From positions 1-20,601 of the forward strand of contig JASJEI010000322.1 in NCBI GenBank assembly GCA_030064795.1: DNA of 20,601 bases, written 5' to 3'. The position numbers and the translations under genes were made by a program. The DNA comes from Pleurocapsa sp. MO_226.B13 (GTDB taxonomy: Bacteria; Cyanobacteriota; Cyanobacteriia; Cyanobacteriales; Xenococcaceae). Of this stretch, positions 1-8,418 are shown piece after piece (position 1 is the first letter of the stretch; each line of letters starts with the position of its first letter). The notes under the pieces were generated by a model. It was not told the DNA's origin. It worked only from the letters and a program-made list of their open reading frames with translations, and did not search any database.

Positions 1-1
1 T

Positions 2-853
2 CTTTGGCAAAATGAATTTAATCAAATTAAAAATAAAATTACTCGCTTGCGTCAATTATCTTCTCCTGAATTAGTAGAAATGCTGATGTCAGTAATGAGG
101 GTTTTAGGTGTACGAGATCTAAAACCTAAATTATTATCTGGAACATACACTGTTTATTCATTTACTTGCCAAGTATCCAAGCGATCGCCTGTCAGTATTT
201 TGTGGAACGAAGATGCCAATTTAAGAAGTTTTGCTTTTTTTATCAAGGCTGTTGAGAAAGCAATTAAATTAAATCCGAATCTTTCTTTAATTATGATTCG
301 TTCTGAATCAATCGGAAATAAGAATAATCAAGGATATAAAATTTACGAGCAGATTTTTAATAATTCATCTCATCGTCATATTCGAGCCAGTTTAGAATCG
401 GTTCACTATTTAAAAACCTATCAAAAATTAGTTAATGATGCACGCTCTGGGGATTTGGTTCTAAACTACCAACCATTGAAATCACCTCAGTTGCAAGAAT
501 TAGTTCGCCAGACAAAAATTCTCGAACAATGTAAATTATTACAGGAATTAGGAATTGTAAAAGTAATAGATCGACCCAATGCGTCATCAGATGAAGAAGA
601 CAAAAAAATTCAAGAATTAAAAGAATTAAAAGATTTTTTACTCAATTTTGTCAAACATCATCAATTTTTGGGACGGGCAACTTTAATCAAACAGGCTAAA
701 ACTCAATTTTATGATGCAGCCGAAACCGATATTGAAAAACAGATTCAACAATTAGTTAAAGAGCGAAAAATATCAATTATCAATCCCCAAGCTACACCTC
801 AAGAGCGATTAATTTGCTTAATTCCCGCAGTAGCAGCAGGAGGTAAAAAATAA
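2..853 (+). CDS. Unrecognised protein, C-terminal part, with winged-helix-like tail (5' end outside window)
   Basis: The reading frame is open to the first base of the window, so the gene starts upstream and about 284 C-terminal codons are visible. A TTG at 47 is a possible start, but the in-frame codons before it (2-46) contain no stop and look like the same protein. I do not recognise the family. The visible part is a mixed alpha/beta region, then a charged stretch (EEDKKIQELKELKD) and a helical tail that looks like a winged helix (FLGRATLIKQAK, then IEKQIQQLVKERKISII). No Walker motif or nuclease signature is visible. The stop codon overlaps the ATG at 853 (TAATG) and the next gene lies in the same direction, so the two were probably translationally coupled. 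I infer a role with the nuclease-motor protein downstream; this is not shown by any motif. Confidence 0.7.
   Translation, partial: LWQNEFNQIKNKITRLRQLSSPELVEMLMSVMRVLGVRDLKPKLLSGTYTVYSFTCQVSKRSPVSILWNEDANLRSFAFFIKAVEKAIKLNPNLSLIMIRSESIGNKNNQGYKIYEQIFNNSSHRHIRASLESVHYLKTYQKLVNDARSGDLVLNYQPLKSPQLQELVRQTKILEQCKLLQELGIVKVIDRPNASSDEEDKKIQELKELKDFLLNFVKHHQFLGRATLIKQAKTQFYDAAETDIEKQIQQLVKERKISIINPQATPQERLICLIPAVAAGGKK
838..844 (+). promoter_or_regulatory. Strong ribosome binding site (AGGAGGT) for ATG at 853
   Basis: AGGAGGT lies 8 bases before the ATG at 853, inside the last codons of the preceding gene. It is the best Shine-Dalgarno match seen in the window. It marks 853 as the ancestral start of the downstream gene, although that frame now stops after 28 codons. 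Confidence 0.65.
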
Positions 854-939
854 TGAGTAAGTTCAACCGATATCTCGAAGAGTATTTTGCCTATTGCCAA
901 CCAGAAAACTATCAAAAAGCGATGTCTTCGACTAGCTGA
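853..939 (+). pseudogene. Disrupted 5' end of the nuclease-FtsK gene (28 codons, then TGA)
   Basis: Translation from the well-placed ATG at 853 gives MSKFNRYLEEYFAYCQPENY and eight more residues, ending in TGA at 937-939. The first 23 codons look like ordinary protein. The last five codons and the stop lie in a short dispersed repeat (922-959). The large downstream frame is shifted relative to this one, as expected if a repeat of a length not divisible by three was inserted near the start of a longer gene. Alternatives are a real 28-residue leader peptide that couples translation, or a sequencing error. Confidence 0.5.
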
Positions 940-959
940 GTCTTCGACTTGCTTCGCAA
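922..959 (+). repeat. Composite short dispersed repeat, copy A
   Basis: Two related units lie side by side. Bases 922-937 match all 16 bases of the reverse complement of 1821-1836. Bases 939-959 match all 21 bases of 19151-19171. The common core is GTCTTCGACT followed by TAGC or TGC and TTCGCAA. The copy sits in the 5' end of the nuclease-FtsK gene and supplies the TGA that ends the frame starting at 853. Confidence 0.75.
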
Positions 960-1009
960 ACGCAATCGCATCTCCAACTTTTTCTACTGAATTGAAATCT
1001 GGTCGTGTT

Positions 1010-3580
1010 ATGTCCAAAGCAGTAATGTTGCATTATTTAGAAACCGTAGAAGAAATTAGGGGTTTGATTACTTATATTGCAGATTTTGAAAGATTATGGC
1101 TAGATACAGAAATTGCCGACTGGTGGACCAAAAATCCCCGACTGTCTTTAATTCAAGTCTTAGCCGATCCTGAAGATTTGACGGGGGAATCTACTTATAT
1201 TTTGGATGTATTAGACAAGCCAGAAATAATATCCGAATTTATCGATCGCATTATGATAAATCCTGGTATCGAAAAGGTTTTCCATAACGCCAGCTTCGAT
1301 TTGAAATATCTGGGTAAAGAAAAAGCCAAAAATGTTACTTGTACTCTAAAAATTGCCAAAAAAATCTCTAAAGAGGTATTAGGGACGAGCAACCTGAAAC
1401 TAAAAACTATAGCTGTTGAATTATGTGGCTTCGATGCAGCAGAAATAGCCAACGAACAAGCAAGTAACTGGGGCAAAAGACCTTTAAGCGAAGCACAAAT
1501 TAAATATGCCCAGATGGACGTGGTTTATTTAGCCCAACTTCATCATTATTTATTAGAATTCAAGCCCGATATGTCTTTACCACACACCAAATCCTTTAGC
1601 GTTACCGATGTCCGAGTTGCCGTAGAATGTCCTCGATTATTTTATCTAGGTAAACATTTTGGTGGCAAGACTTTATTTATGCCAAAATTAGGCATTTCAG
1701 GTATCGGCAATACTTTTCATAAGCTGGCTAATGATTTTGTTGCTACAGTCAAACAAGAACCGCAATATAAAGCCTTGTTTGAAGCTTCTGTAGAAAAACT
1801 AGAAGTAGACGCGATTGCGAAGCTAGTCGAAGACATAGCTTCCCAGATGCAAAGTATTTTCTATAGTCTGGTCTTTTTTCCAAAATATCTCCAACCAGCA
1901 ATTAAAACCAAACCAGAATCAGCATTAGCATTAGATCGAGTTTGGCAAGCGATCGGAAATTTAATTTACAAGTGGACAGAATTATTAATTAAAAATCGCC
2001 TTCACTGCAACGCCAATAAACTCTTTGAAACTACCTTTATAGCGACAGAATCTAAACTAAATTACAAACTTAAGTTACCTAATGGCACTTCACAGCCCAT
2101 TGCAGGAAAATTAGACTGTTTAATTTATGACTATAGCCAAAATAGTCTTTGTGTAGTTGAGTTGAAAACTTATGTCCCCGTCGATCCTTCCGCACAGTTG
2201 GCACAGGTTGCTCTTTATAGTTATATGATTCAGCAGACTAAAAAAGTACCTGTGGACTCGGCTGTCTATTGTGTTTTACCAGAGTTTAAAGAATATTATT
2301 ACCCTCGATTGCAACTAGAAACCAATCTGCATCAGGTTATCCCCCACAAATTACAACAGATGCAACAATGGCTGCAATGGCAACTTTCTCAACCCGATGC
2401 ACCACCAGCAACTAGTAACACAGATTTATGCGAGATTTGTCCTCAACAAGCAAAATGTCAGAGTCATTTTCCTCCGATAACTAAAACTAAACCAGAACCC
2501 CCTAAGCCTCCTAAACTGAATTCTCAACCCAAACTAAACCCAGAACCTATTGGACGAGAATTAGTCGAAATTCTTAGATCCTTTAAAGTTAACGTCAAAT
2601 ATATTGGCGCGATCGCAGGTACTACTTTTATTCGGCTCAAACTCAAACCCGCCAAAGGAGTCAAGGTAGCATCTATCCTCAAACTAGCAGAAGATTTACA
2701 GGTACAGTTAGGTATTGCTCGTCCACCCTTGATTGCTACTCAAGCAGGATATGTCAGTGTCGATTTACCCCGCGAAGATCGTCAAGTTAAAGTTACCTAC
2801 TTTAAAGATTATATTCAGCCTCAGCAAAAACCCAGTCATGCACCAATAACCATCGCCATTGGAGTCGATTTAGAAGGAAAATTAATCGAAGCAAATTTAG
2901 CCGATCCTAATACCTGTCATTTTTTAGTAGGCGGTACGACGGGAAGTGGGAAAAGTGAATTCTTGCGATCGCTGCTTCTCAGTCTAATTTATCGTCATAC
3001 TTCCGAACGAGTCAAAATCGCTCTCGTCGATCCCAAACGAGTAACCTTTCCTGAATTTGAACAGATGCCTTGGTTACTTTCCCCTGTAGTTAAAGATAGC
3101 GAGGCTGCTATTTCTTTAATGGAAGAATTGGTTGCAGAAATGGAAAAACGCTATCAATTATTTGAATTAGCAGGATGCCCCCATCTCGATGCTTATAATC
3201 AAAAGCAAGTGGCAAATAAACATTTACCCCGTATTATTTGTATCTTTGATGAATATGCTGATTTTATGACCGAGAAAGAAACTCGTAAAGCTTTAGAAGC
3301 CAGTATCAAGCGTTTGGGGGGAATGGCAAGAGCAGCAGGTATCCATCTAATTGTTGCTACTCAACGTCCAGAGGCGGGTGTAGTTACCCCAATTATTCGC
3401 TCTAACTTACCAGGAAGAGTTGCTTTGACTACCGCTAGTGAAGCTGATTCTAAAATAGTCTTAGGCGGTACATCGACCGAAGCAGCCTGTTTATTAGGTA
3501 AAGGCGATCTTTTCTTGCAAGTAAATGCCCAGTTACAACGACTGCAAAGTTTATATGCTCCTGAGATTGATTTCCCCTAA
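1010..3580 (+). CDS. DEDDy exonuclease - Cas4-like Fe-S nuclease - FtsK motor fusion protein
   Basis: From ATG 1010 the protein is 856 residues; the same frame is open back to a TTG at 887. Domains in order: (1) DEDDy 3'-5' exonuclease of the RNase D type, about residues 8-185, with DTE (32-34), HNASFDLKYL (exo II, from 92) and YAQMD (exo III, from 166). (2) A PD-(D/E)XK nuclease like Cas4/AddB, about 197-490, with CPRLFYL (Cys 207), GKLD (Asp 369), VELKT (Glu 384, Lys 386) and QVALYSY, plus CEICPQQAKC (Cys 474, 477, 483); the four cysteines are spaced as in Fe-S nucleases. (3) An FtsK alpha/beta-like region about 515-595, then the RecA-like motor with Walker A GGTTGSGKS (641-649) and Walker B IICIFDEYAD (from 742). 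No membrane segment or gamma domain is seen, so it is probably a cytosolic DNA translocase with two nucleases. A role in end processing, repair or defence is inference. The start is uncertain because of the repeat insertion. Confidence 0.85.
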   Translation: MSKAVMLHYLETVEEIRGLITYIADFERLWLDTEIADWWTKNPRLSLIQVLADPEDLTGESTYILDVLDKPEIISEFIDRIMINPGIEKVFHNASFDLKYLGKEKAKNVTCTLKIAKKISKEVLGTSNLKLKTIAVELCGFDAAEIANEQASNWGKRPLSEAQIKYAQMDVVYLAQLHHYLLEFKPDMSLPHTKSFSVTDVRVAVECPRLFYLGKHFGGKTLFMPKLGISGIGNTFHKLANDFVATVKQEPQYKALFEASVEKLEVDAIAKLVEDIASQMQSIFYSLVFFPKYLQPAIKTKPESALALDRVWQAIGNLIYKWTELLIKNRLHCNANKLFETTFIATESKLNYKLKLPNGTSQPIAGKLDCLIYDYSQNSLCVVELKTYVPVDPSAQLAQVALYSYMIQQTKKVPVDSAVYCVLPEFKEYYYPRLQLETNLHQVIPHKLQQMQQWLQWQLSQPDAPPATSNTDLCEICPQQAKCQSHFPPITKTKPEPPKPPKLNSQPKLNPEPIGRELVEILRSFKVNVKYIGAIAGTTFIRLKLKPAKGVKVASILKLAEDLQVQLGIARPPLIATQAGYVSVDLPREDRQVKVTYFKDYIQPQQKPSHAPITIAIGVDLEGKLIEANLADPNTCHFLVGGTTGSGKSEFLRSLLLSLIYRHTSERVKIALVDPKRVTFPEFEQMPWLLSPVVKDSEAAISLMEELVAEMEKRYQLFELAGCPHLDAYNQKQVANKHLPRIICIFDEYADFMTEKETRKALEASIKRLGGMARAAGIHLIVATQRPEAGVVTPIIRSNLPGRVALTTASEADSKIVLGGTSTEAACLLGKGDLFLQVNAQLQRLQSLYAPEIDFP
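1811..1840 (-). repeat. Short dispersed repeat, copy B, in frame inside the nuclease-FtsK gene
   Basis: The minus strand carries ATGTCTTCGACTAGCT (1836 to 1821), identical to the first unit of copy A, followed by TCGCAATCGC. In the gene it is read in frame as AIAKLVEDIA, a plausible helix between the two halves of the Cas4-like nuclease domain, so here the repeat seems tolerated. Confidence 0.7.
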
Positions 3581-5925
3581 TCATTTTGAAAATGACTCTT
3601 GACTCGCTCTATTTGCTTTGGTGCTTGAATTTGCTCAAAAAGATTAATTGCAGTTTGAAAACAGTCTTGACTTTCGGCTATGCGATCGCTAGCTTGTAGA
3701 GTAATTCCCCACTGGAAATAGGCTTCAGCTAGGTCGCATTTTGCGCCAATTTTAGCTAATAATTCGGTTGCTTGTTGTTGGTAGGAATTAGCCTGAGAGA
3801 AATTGCCACTATAACGTCCGATCTTACCCAAACCAATTAGTGATTTGGCTTCTATTTGAGTGTAGTGACTTTCTCTTGCAAAAGTTATTGCTCTTTGCCA
3901 GATAACCTTGGCTGGTTTAATCTGTTGATGATTAAAAAATATTTGCCCTAAAATTTGCATGAAGTAGGCAAAACGTCCTGTATTGTAGGTTCGATCTTCG
4001 AGATCTACGATTAAACGATATAGACGAGTCACAATAGTTTCAGGACGCTCTGAGGTAAATAGATAGGAATTGACCAAAGCCAAACCTAAAGCTGCTTTTT
4101 CCGACCAAGAATGATGTTTGGTATTGTGAGCCAGATTAACTACTTGTTGAAATAAATCTGCTGCGGTGTTTAATTCCCAAAGATCGATGTTGTATAGTCC
4201 TAAACTCAGTAAAGAATCTACTTCTAACATCCGCCAGTAATAAAGATCGTATTTGTTTTCTGGACTCAAAGGAATCAATTTCAAACAATTTTGGCTAGTA
4301 ACAATAGTTTCTTGCTGACAGGAGATCGCCTGATGAATTCTGCCCGTAGTCCAGTATAAATCTCCTAAAATGTTATTAAGCTCGCTACGATGGCGATCGT
4401 GTTCGACTCCTTCGATAATTTGATTAATTGCTGTCAATACAGGCTGAATAATCCCCAAACGATTGAGGGTTGTTCCTAAAGTTAAGAACTGTCCCCATTG
4501 GTTTTCGCGACTTTGCAGAATTACCTTGGCTGCTGCTGCATAATTTTGAATTACGATATAGTGATAGTATACTTCTAAGGCAGTTAGACCATCCCGAACA
4601 TTATTGATTTTATCTACACTGTCACTCAGGAAAATAGCTATCTGACGGTGTGCCTGTTGCCATTCTAAATGCGATCGCTGTAATCTCGATCTAGCTTCTG
4701 CTTGGACGATAGGATGTAGCCAATATTGACCCAAAGCAAATTCTAATAGGGAACGATTACGCAGAGATTTTATTACTCGTCTTTGCTTTTTTGCAGGAAC
4801 ATCCCACAATAAACACAATAGTCCCGATTGAGATACTCTAGGTAAATCTTGATAGCGATAGCAACCCAAACGAGACAACAGCCTGTAGGCTTGGGGGTCT
4901 AGCTGTTGGAGACGGTCAAACTGGCTGGCGACTAAGTTTTTTAAATCGGTCTCAATTAAAGGATCGTAACGATTTTCTTGCCAATATTGTTGGCTATTTC
5001 CCTGATAATCTTCGCCAATAATACCGCAGAGAATCCCCATAGCTTTAGCATTACCACCATAAACTTGATGAATTGCTTTAATCGCTTGGGGTTCGATTTC
5101 AATTTGATAAGCTGCAAAATATTGATGCCAAGCAGCAAGATCTAACCCCGATAAACGGTAATGTTCCAGATTAATTTCCGCTTCACAAAGGCGATCGCGA
5201 CTAGTAATAATAGTAGTAGACTTAACTTTAAAATCGGATAAAATTCTTAATAGCTCGATATAATCACGATGAGCGTTAATAAATTTACCATCTTTATTTA
5301 AGGCTGGTTCGAGGTTATCAATCAAAATTCCGATTCGATGCTGTTCTAAATATCTTTTAAATCTAGCTAGGGTAACGCCAAATTCTTTACCAGCATCTTC
5401 GTTTAAGTCTCGTTGTAACCATTCTTCTACTACACTGGCAACAGAAATAATATTCGCTGTTTCCTTTGCCATCAATACTTCTAAAACTAATTCAAAATCG
5501 CTGTCGGCTAAAAATTGCTGCGCGAGGGTGGTTTTTCCGATTCCTCCTTCCCCCTGAAGCACGATAATTTTGCGATCGCGATCGACTAAAGTTTGCAGAG
5601 TGGCGATTTCCCGTTCTCTACCAATAAAGTTAGTATTTTCAGAAATTCTTAAATTAGTTGAAAAAGATTGCAGCTTTAGTTTACTAATACTGCGAAAATT
5701 ATTTTTGGTTACTTTTATTCCCCAAGCTGTTGATAGTAACTTCCACAGTAATGAACCAGTATCTTTTATATGACCTTCTGTACAGCCATACTCGTCGGCA
5801 ATTTCCCAATATTTTTTACCTTGCCAAACTTGAGTAACGATCGCCTGTTGCAAATCGCTCAGATATTTTTTTGTTAAACGATAAACCTCCTGGTTTACCA
5901 AGGCTGTTGCTGCTTCAACATCCAT
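3577..5925 (-). CDS. STAND/NB-ARC ATPase with N-terminal helical domain and TPR-like repeats
   Basis: Signal-transducing ATPase of 782 residues from ATG 5925; a GTG one codon earlier is the alternative. Residues 1-80 (beginning MDVEAATALV, with LSDLQQAI and KDTGSLLWKLLS) match the helical, HTH-like N-terminal domain that cyanobacteria attach to NB-ARC, WD40 and vMAP proteins. The ATPase core has FIGRE (100-104), Walker A GEGGIGKTT (125-133), a Walker B ILIDN near 200 and the sensor-like TTIITSRD near 237. The C-terminal 400 residues are helical and TPR-like, for example EAYFQWGITLQASDRIAESQ. STAND proteins sense a ligand and oligomerise on ATP binding; several are antiviral sensors, others are regulators. 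No toxic effector domain is fused. The last 4 bases overlap the end of the converging nuclease-FtsK gene, so their transcripts collide. Confidence 0.85.
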   Translation of the reverse strand: MDVEAATALVNQEVYRLTKKYLSDLQQAIVTQVWQGKKYWEIADEYGCTEGHIKDTGSLLWKLLSTAWGIKVTKNNFRSISKLKLQSFSTNLRISENTNFIGREREIATLQTLVDRDRKIIVLQGEGGIGKTTLAQQFLADSDFELVLEVLMAKETANIISVASVVEEWLQRDLNEDAGKEFGVTLARFKRYLEQHRIGILIDNLEPALNKDGKFINAHRDYIELLRILSDFKVKSTTIITSRDRLCEAEINLEHYRLSGLDLAAWHQYFAAYQIEIEPQAIKAIHQVYGGNAKAMGILCGIIGEDYQGNSQQYWQENRYDPLIETDLKNLVASQFDRLQQLDPQAYRLLSRLGCYRYQDLPRVSQSGLLCLLWDVPAKKQRRVIKSLRNRSLLEFALGQYWLHPIVQAEARSRLQRSHLEWQQAHRQIAIFLSDSVDKINNVRDGLTALEVYYHYIVIQNYAAAAKVILQSRENQWGQFLTLGTTLNRLGIIQPVLTAINQIIEGVEHDRHRSELNNILGDLYWTTGRIHQAISCQQETIVTSQNCLKLIPLSPENKYDLYYWRMLEVDSLLSLGLYNIDLWELNTAADLFQQVVNLAHNTKHHSWSEKAALGLALVNSYLFTSERPETIVTRLYRLIVDLEDRTYNTGRFAYFMQILGQIFFNHQQIKPAKVIWQRAITFARESHYTQIEAKSLIGLGKIGRYSGNFSQANSYQQQATELLAKIGAKCDLAEAYFQWGITLQASDRIAESQDCFQTAINLFEQIQAPKQIERVKSHFQND

Positions 5926-6170
5926 CACACCGAAGCAATTGTGTTTTGTACAGTAACTAGTTATTAGACATTCTATCCCCTAACCCTTTAGCTGTGAGAT
6001 AGCCCCGTTACCAGTGTTGCTCCTTTGAGCGGATAAAATTTTGGCTACTAGACTGGAGTCTTTCTTGGGGACTCGCTTTTAAGTGTAACTTTTGGTTCGC
6101 ATCAAATTAAACTTATAGTAACAATCTGGTAATGATAATATTAATTTTTGGTGACTAAGGATAAATTATT

Positions 6171-7154
6171 ATGGCTGAAACTTTAATGTTTAACGCTTTA
6201 AGAGAAGCGACAGACGAAGAAATGGCAAGGGATAAGACTGTCTTTGTCTTAGGTGAAGATGTCGGACATTATGGTGGTTCATATAAGGTCACCAAAGATT
6301 TATATAAAAAATATGGAGATTTACGTTTATTAGATACTCCCATTGCCGAAAATAGCTTTTGTGGTCTGGCTGTCGGTGCTGCTTTGACTGGCTTGCGTCC
6401 CATAATTGAGGGGATGAATATGGGCTTTTTGCTCTTGGCATTTAATCAGATTGCTAACAATGCAGGGATGTTGCGCTATACATCTGGTGGTAACTTCAAA
6501 ATTCCGATGGTAATTCGCGGGCCTGGCGGTGTCGGCAGACAATTGGGTGCAGAACATTCTCAAAGATTGGAAGCATATTTCCATGCCGTACCTGGATTGA
6601 AAATTGTTGCCTGTTCTACAGCATATAATTCTAAGGGTTTACTCAAAGCCGCGATCCGAGATGATAACCCCGTACTGTTTTTTGAACACGTCTTGCTCTA
6701 CAACCTCAAAGAGAATTTACCTGATGATGAGTATGTTCTACCTCTAGATAAGGCAGAAATGGTACGCAAAGGAAAAGATGTTACTATTTTGACCTACTCG
6801 CGGATGCGTCACCACTGTACTCAGGCTTTAAAAGAAATTGAAAAACAAGGTTACGATCCTGAAATTATCGATCTAATCTCCCTCAAGCCTTTTGATATGG
6901 AAACCATTAGCGAGTCTGTACGCAAAACTCATAAGGTAATTATTGTCGAAGAATGTATGAAAACTGGTGGTATTGGTGCAGAATTAGTAGCACTAATCAA
7001 CGAACAGTTATTTGATGAATTAGACGCACCCGTGTTACGTTTGTCTTCTCAGGATATTCCTACGCCCTACAACGGTAAGTTAGAGAGTTTGACTATCGTG
7101 CAACCAGCACAAATTGCCGAAGCGGTACAAAAGATGATGCAAGATCGGATTTAA
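6171..7154 (+). CDS. pdhB: Pyruvate dehydrogenase E1 component, beta subunit
   Basis: 327 residues, the usual length for the E1 beta subunit of the pyruvate dehydrogenase complex, which with E1 alpha and thiamine diphosphate decarboxylates pyruvate and acylates the lipoyl group of E2 to supply acetyl-CoA. Visible signatures: FVLGEDVG (25-32), DTPIAE with the cofactor-contacting Glu 60, the [17 protein letters not shown] stretch near 92-108, and [15 protein letters not shown] with His 130. The C-terminal transketolase-like domain includes [14 protein letters not shown]. The start is supported by AAGGA at 6157-6161, nine bases upstream. No alpha subunit, E2 or E3 is adjacent, in keeping with the scattered pdh genes of cyanobacteria. 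The gene is monocistronic, with its own terminator. Confidence 0.96.
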   Translation: MAETLMFNALREATDEEMARDKTVFVLGEDVGHYGGSYKVTKDLYKKYGDLRLLDTPIAENSFCGLAVGAALTGLRPIIEGMNMGFLLLAFNQIANNAGMLRYTSGGNFKIPMVIRGPGGVGRQLGAEHSQRLEAYFHAVPGLKIVACSTAYNSKGLLKAAIRDDNPVLFFEHVLLYNLKENLPDDEYVLPLDKAEMVRKGKDVTILTYSRMRHHCTQALKEIEKQGYDPEIIDLISLKPFDMETISESVRKTHKVIIVEECMKTGGIGAELVALINEQLFDELDAPVLRLSSQDIPTPYNGKLESLTIVQPAQIAEAVQKMMQDRI

Positions 7155-7176
7155 CGTCGCTTCGCTCCAGATACCC

Positions 7177-7243
7177 GCTCTTAGCTCCTAGCTTTGGATT
7201 TAATTAAGCTAAAAGCTAACGGCTAAGAGCTAAAAGCTTTTTT
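7177..7243 (+). terminator. Intrinsic terminator of pdhB
   Basis: The stem pairs GCTCTTAGC (7177-7185) with GCTAAGAGC (7222-7230). After a 3x3 internal loop it continues with TAGCTTT (7189-7195) and AAAGCTA (7212-7218). A six-T run follows at 7238-7243. There is no T run on the other strand, so it should act only on pdhB transcription. Confidence 0.75.
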
Positions 7244-7250
7244 GAATTAG

Positions 7251-7481
7251 TTAGCTGCGAAGCCACTCCAGAAAGTTCTCGTGTTGAATTTCAAAGCTTC
7301 TTTGTGCAATTTGAGTTTGATTGATAATTACTGGTGTCCAAGGATTAGGGTAAGGATTCCAAAAGAAACCACCAACAACATTATCTAATTCTTCACCACT
7401 AAGATCGTCAAGTTGTCCTTCGATGGATTGCTCTAATTGCTCGACTTTTAGTTTTTGGTTAGAAAATTCGCTTTTTAACAT
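7251..7481 (-). CDS. Double-glycine leader precursor peptide (bacteriocin-like), orphan
   Basis: 76 residues from ATG 7481, which has GAGG nine bases upstream; the frame is open to 7568, but that extension lacks a good start. The N-terminal 38 residues form a typical leader ending in LDDLSGEELDNVVGG, the double-glycine signal cleaved by C39-peptidase ABC exporters and seen in cyanobacterial CTB/Nif11-type peptides. The predicted 38-residue product begins FFWNPYPNPWTP and ends FLEWLRS. It is rich in aromatic residues and proline and has no cysteine, which rules out a lanthipeptide or a disulfide-linked bacteriocin. No modification enzyme or exporter is next to it, so maturation would rely on enzymes elsewhere. 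The activity is unknown; a secreted signal or toxin is inference. Confidence 0.75.
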   Translation of the reverse strand: MLKSEFSNQKLKVEQLEQSIEGQLDDLSGEELDNVVGGFFWNPYPNPWTPVIINQTQIAQRSFEIQHENFLEWLRS

Positions 7482-8418
7482 TATCTTTGACCTCGTGTGT
7501 TGTTTTGTTCTGTGTGTAGGTATTTCTGAAGTCGAAAAGGATATGCAAAAGTCTTTGCTTCTTCCCACCCCCGACTGCCTTCTCCCTCTTCCTTGTTCCT
7601 CGTTCCTTCTCCTTCACATAAGCTATCATCTTTTAAATTTGCCAAATTGATAAATTAGCTTTATTATTGATAACAACATTGATGAAACAATAATCAAGAG
7701 CAACCATCAAATACATTGAGCATTAAATACTAATAAATGTTCGATGATAAATGTAAAACAGGTTGGGCGTTGCTAAGTAGTTGTCAGATTCAGTCGCAAG
7801 CAAGAACAAATAAACTTTCAGCTTGTTGATACTTTTGCCTTAAAACGGTGCAAAGTTAGCTATAGTGATGAGATTGTTCTTTTATTTTGTTTGAGCTTTT
7901 AGATAAGCTGATTAGCATCTGATAGTTCTCTGGGACGATAATTATTTCTGCAACTCGCTCTAGCGCGATCGCAGCCTGGTTAAGCCTTGATTAGATTGGC
8001 TCGTATCTTCTGGTACTGATATCACCTTTTTGGGTCGTCGATTAAATTAAGCATTGAGATTAGAAAAGATTCAATCGCTTAATCAGCAAGAAAAGTTTTG
8101 CTGCTTCTGGGCAGTATTTAAACCTAATGCACAATAGTCACACATACACCATGAATATGCATATTACTCCATCTCTACTTATTCCCTTGTGCGGAGGAAT
8201 TTATCTTTTGGGCATTCACGTCATGCTAGGATTTTGCAAATTACAAAGTTTTGAAAACTTACTCGACTATTTGAGGCAATAATCGAGACACGACGCTAAA
8301 TAAAAGTTTACATCTTTAGACAGAGACAATTTTACTACTCCGATCTGTAGACTCTATGGAACTAATAGAGTTTGCTGATTGGCAAATTAAAGTAAAGTTT
8401 TTACGAGTTTAGCGTTCG
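7482..8418. other. Long gene-poor intergenic region
   Basis: About 940 bases between the precursor peptide and the mechanosensitive channel. It should contain the promoters of both genes. A TATAGT at 7861-7866 could be a -10 element, but no convincing -35 was found. The only protein-like frame is the small one ending at 8282. A CAGCAA...TTGCTG hairpin lies near 8087-8106. No RNA gene was recognised, though the length leaves room for a small RNA. Confidence 0.4.
8127..8282 (+). CDS. Possible small membrane peptide (51 codons)
   Basis: The frame from ATG 8127, or from in-frame ATGs at 8151 and 8157, contains ITPSLLIPLCGGIYLLGIHV, a hydrophobic stretch long enough for one membrane helix, followed by a more polar tail QSFENLLDYLRQ. 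No clear ribosome binding site precedes any of the starts. I do not recognise the family. The amino-acid pattern looks more protein-like than chance. Confidence 0.35.
   Translation: MHNSHTYTMNMHITPSLLIPLCGGIYLLGIHVMLGFCKLQSFENLLDYLRQ

Noticed and set aside
7423..7650. 75-codon plus-strand frame antisense to the precursor peptide
   Set aside because: The minus-strand frame has a clear double-glycine leader and ribosome binding site; the plus frame is a Leu/Pro/Cys-rich shadow.
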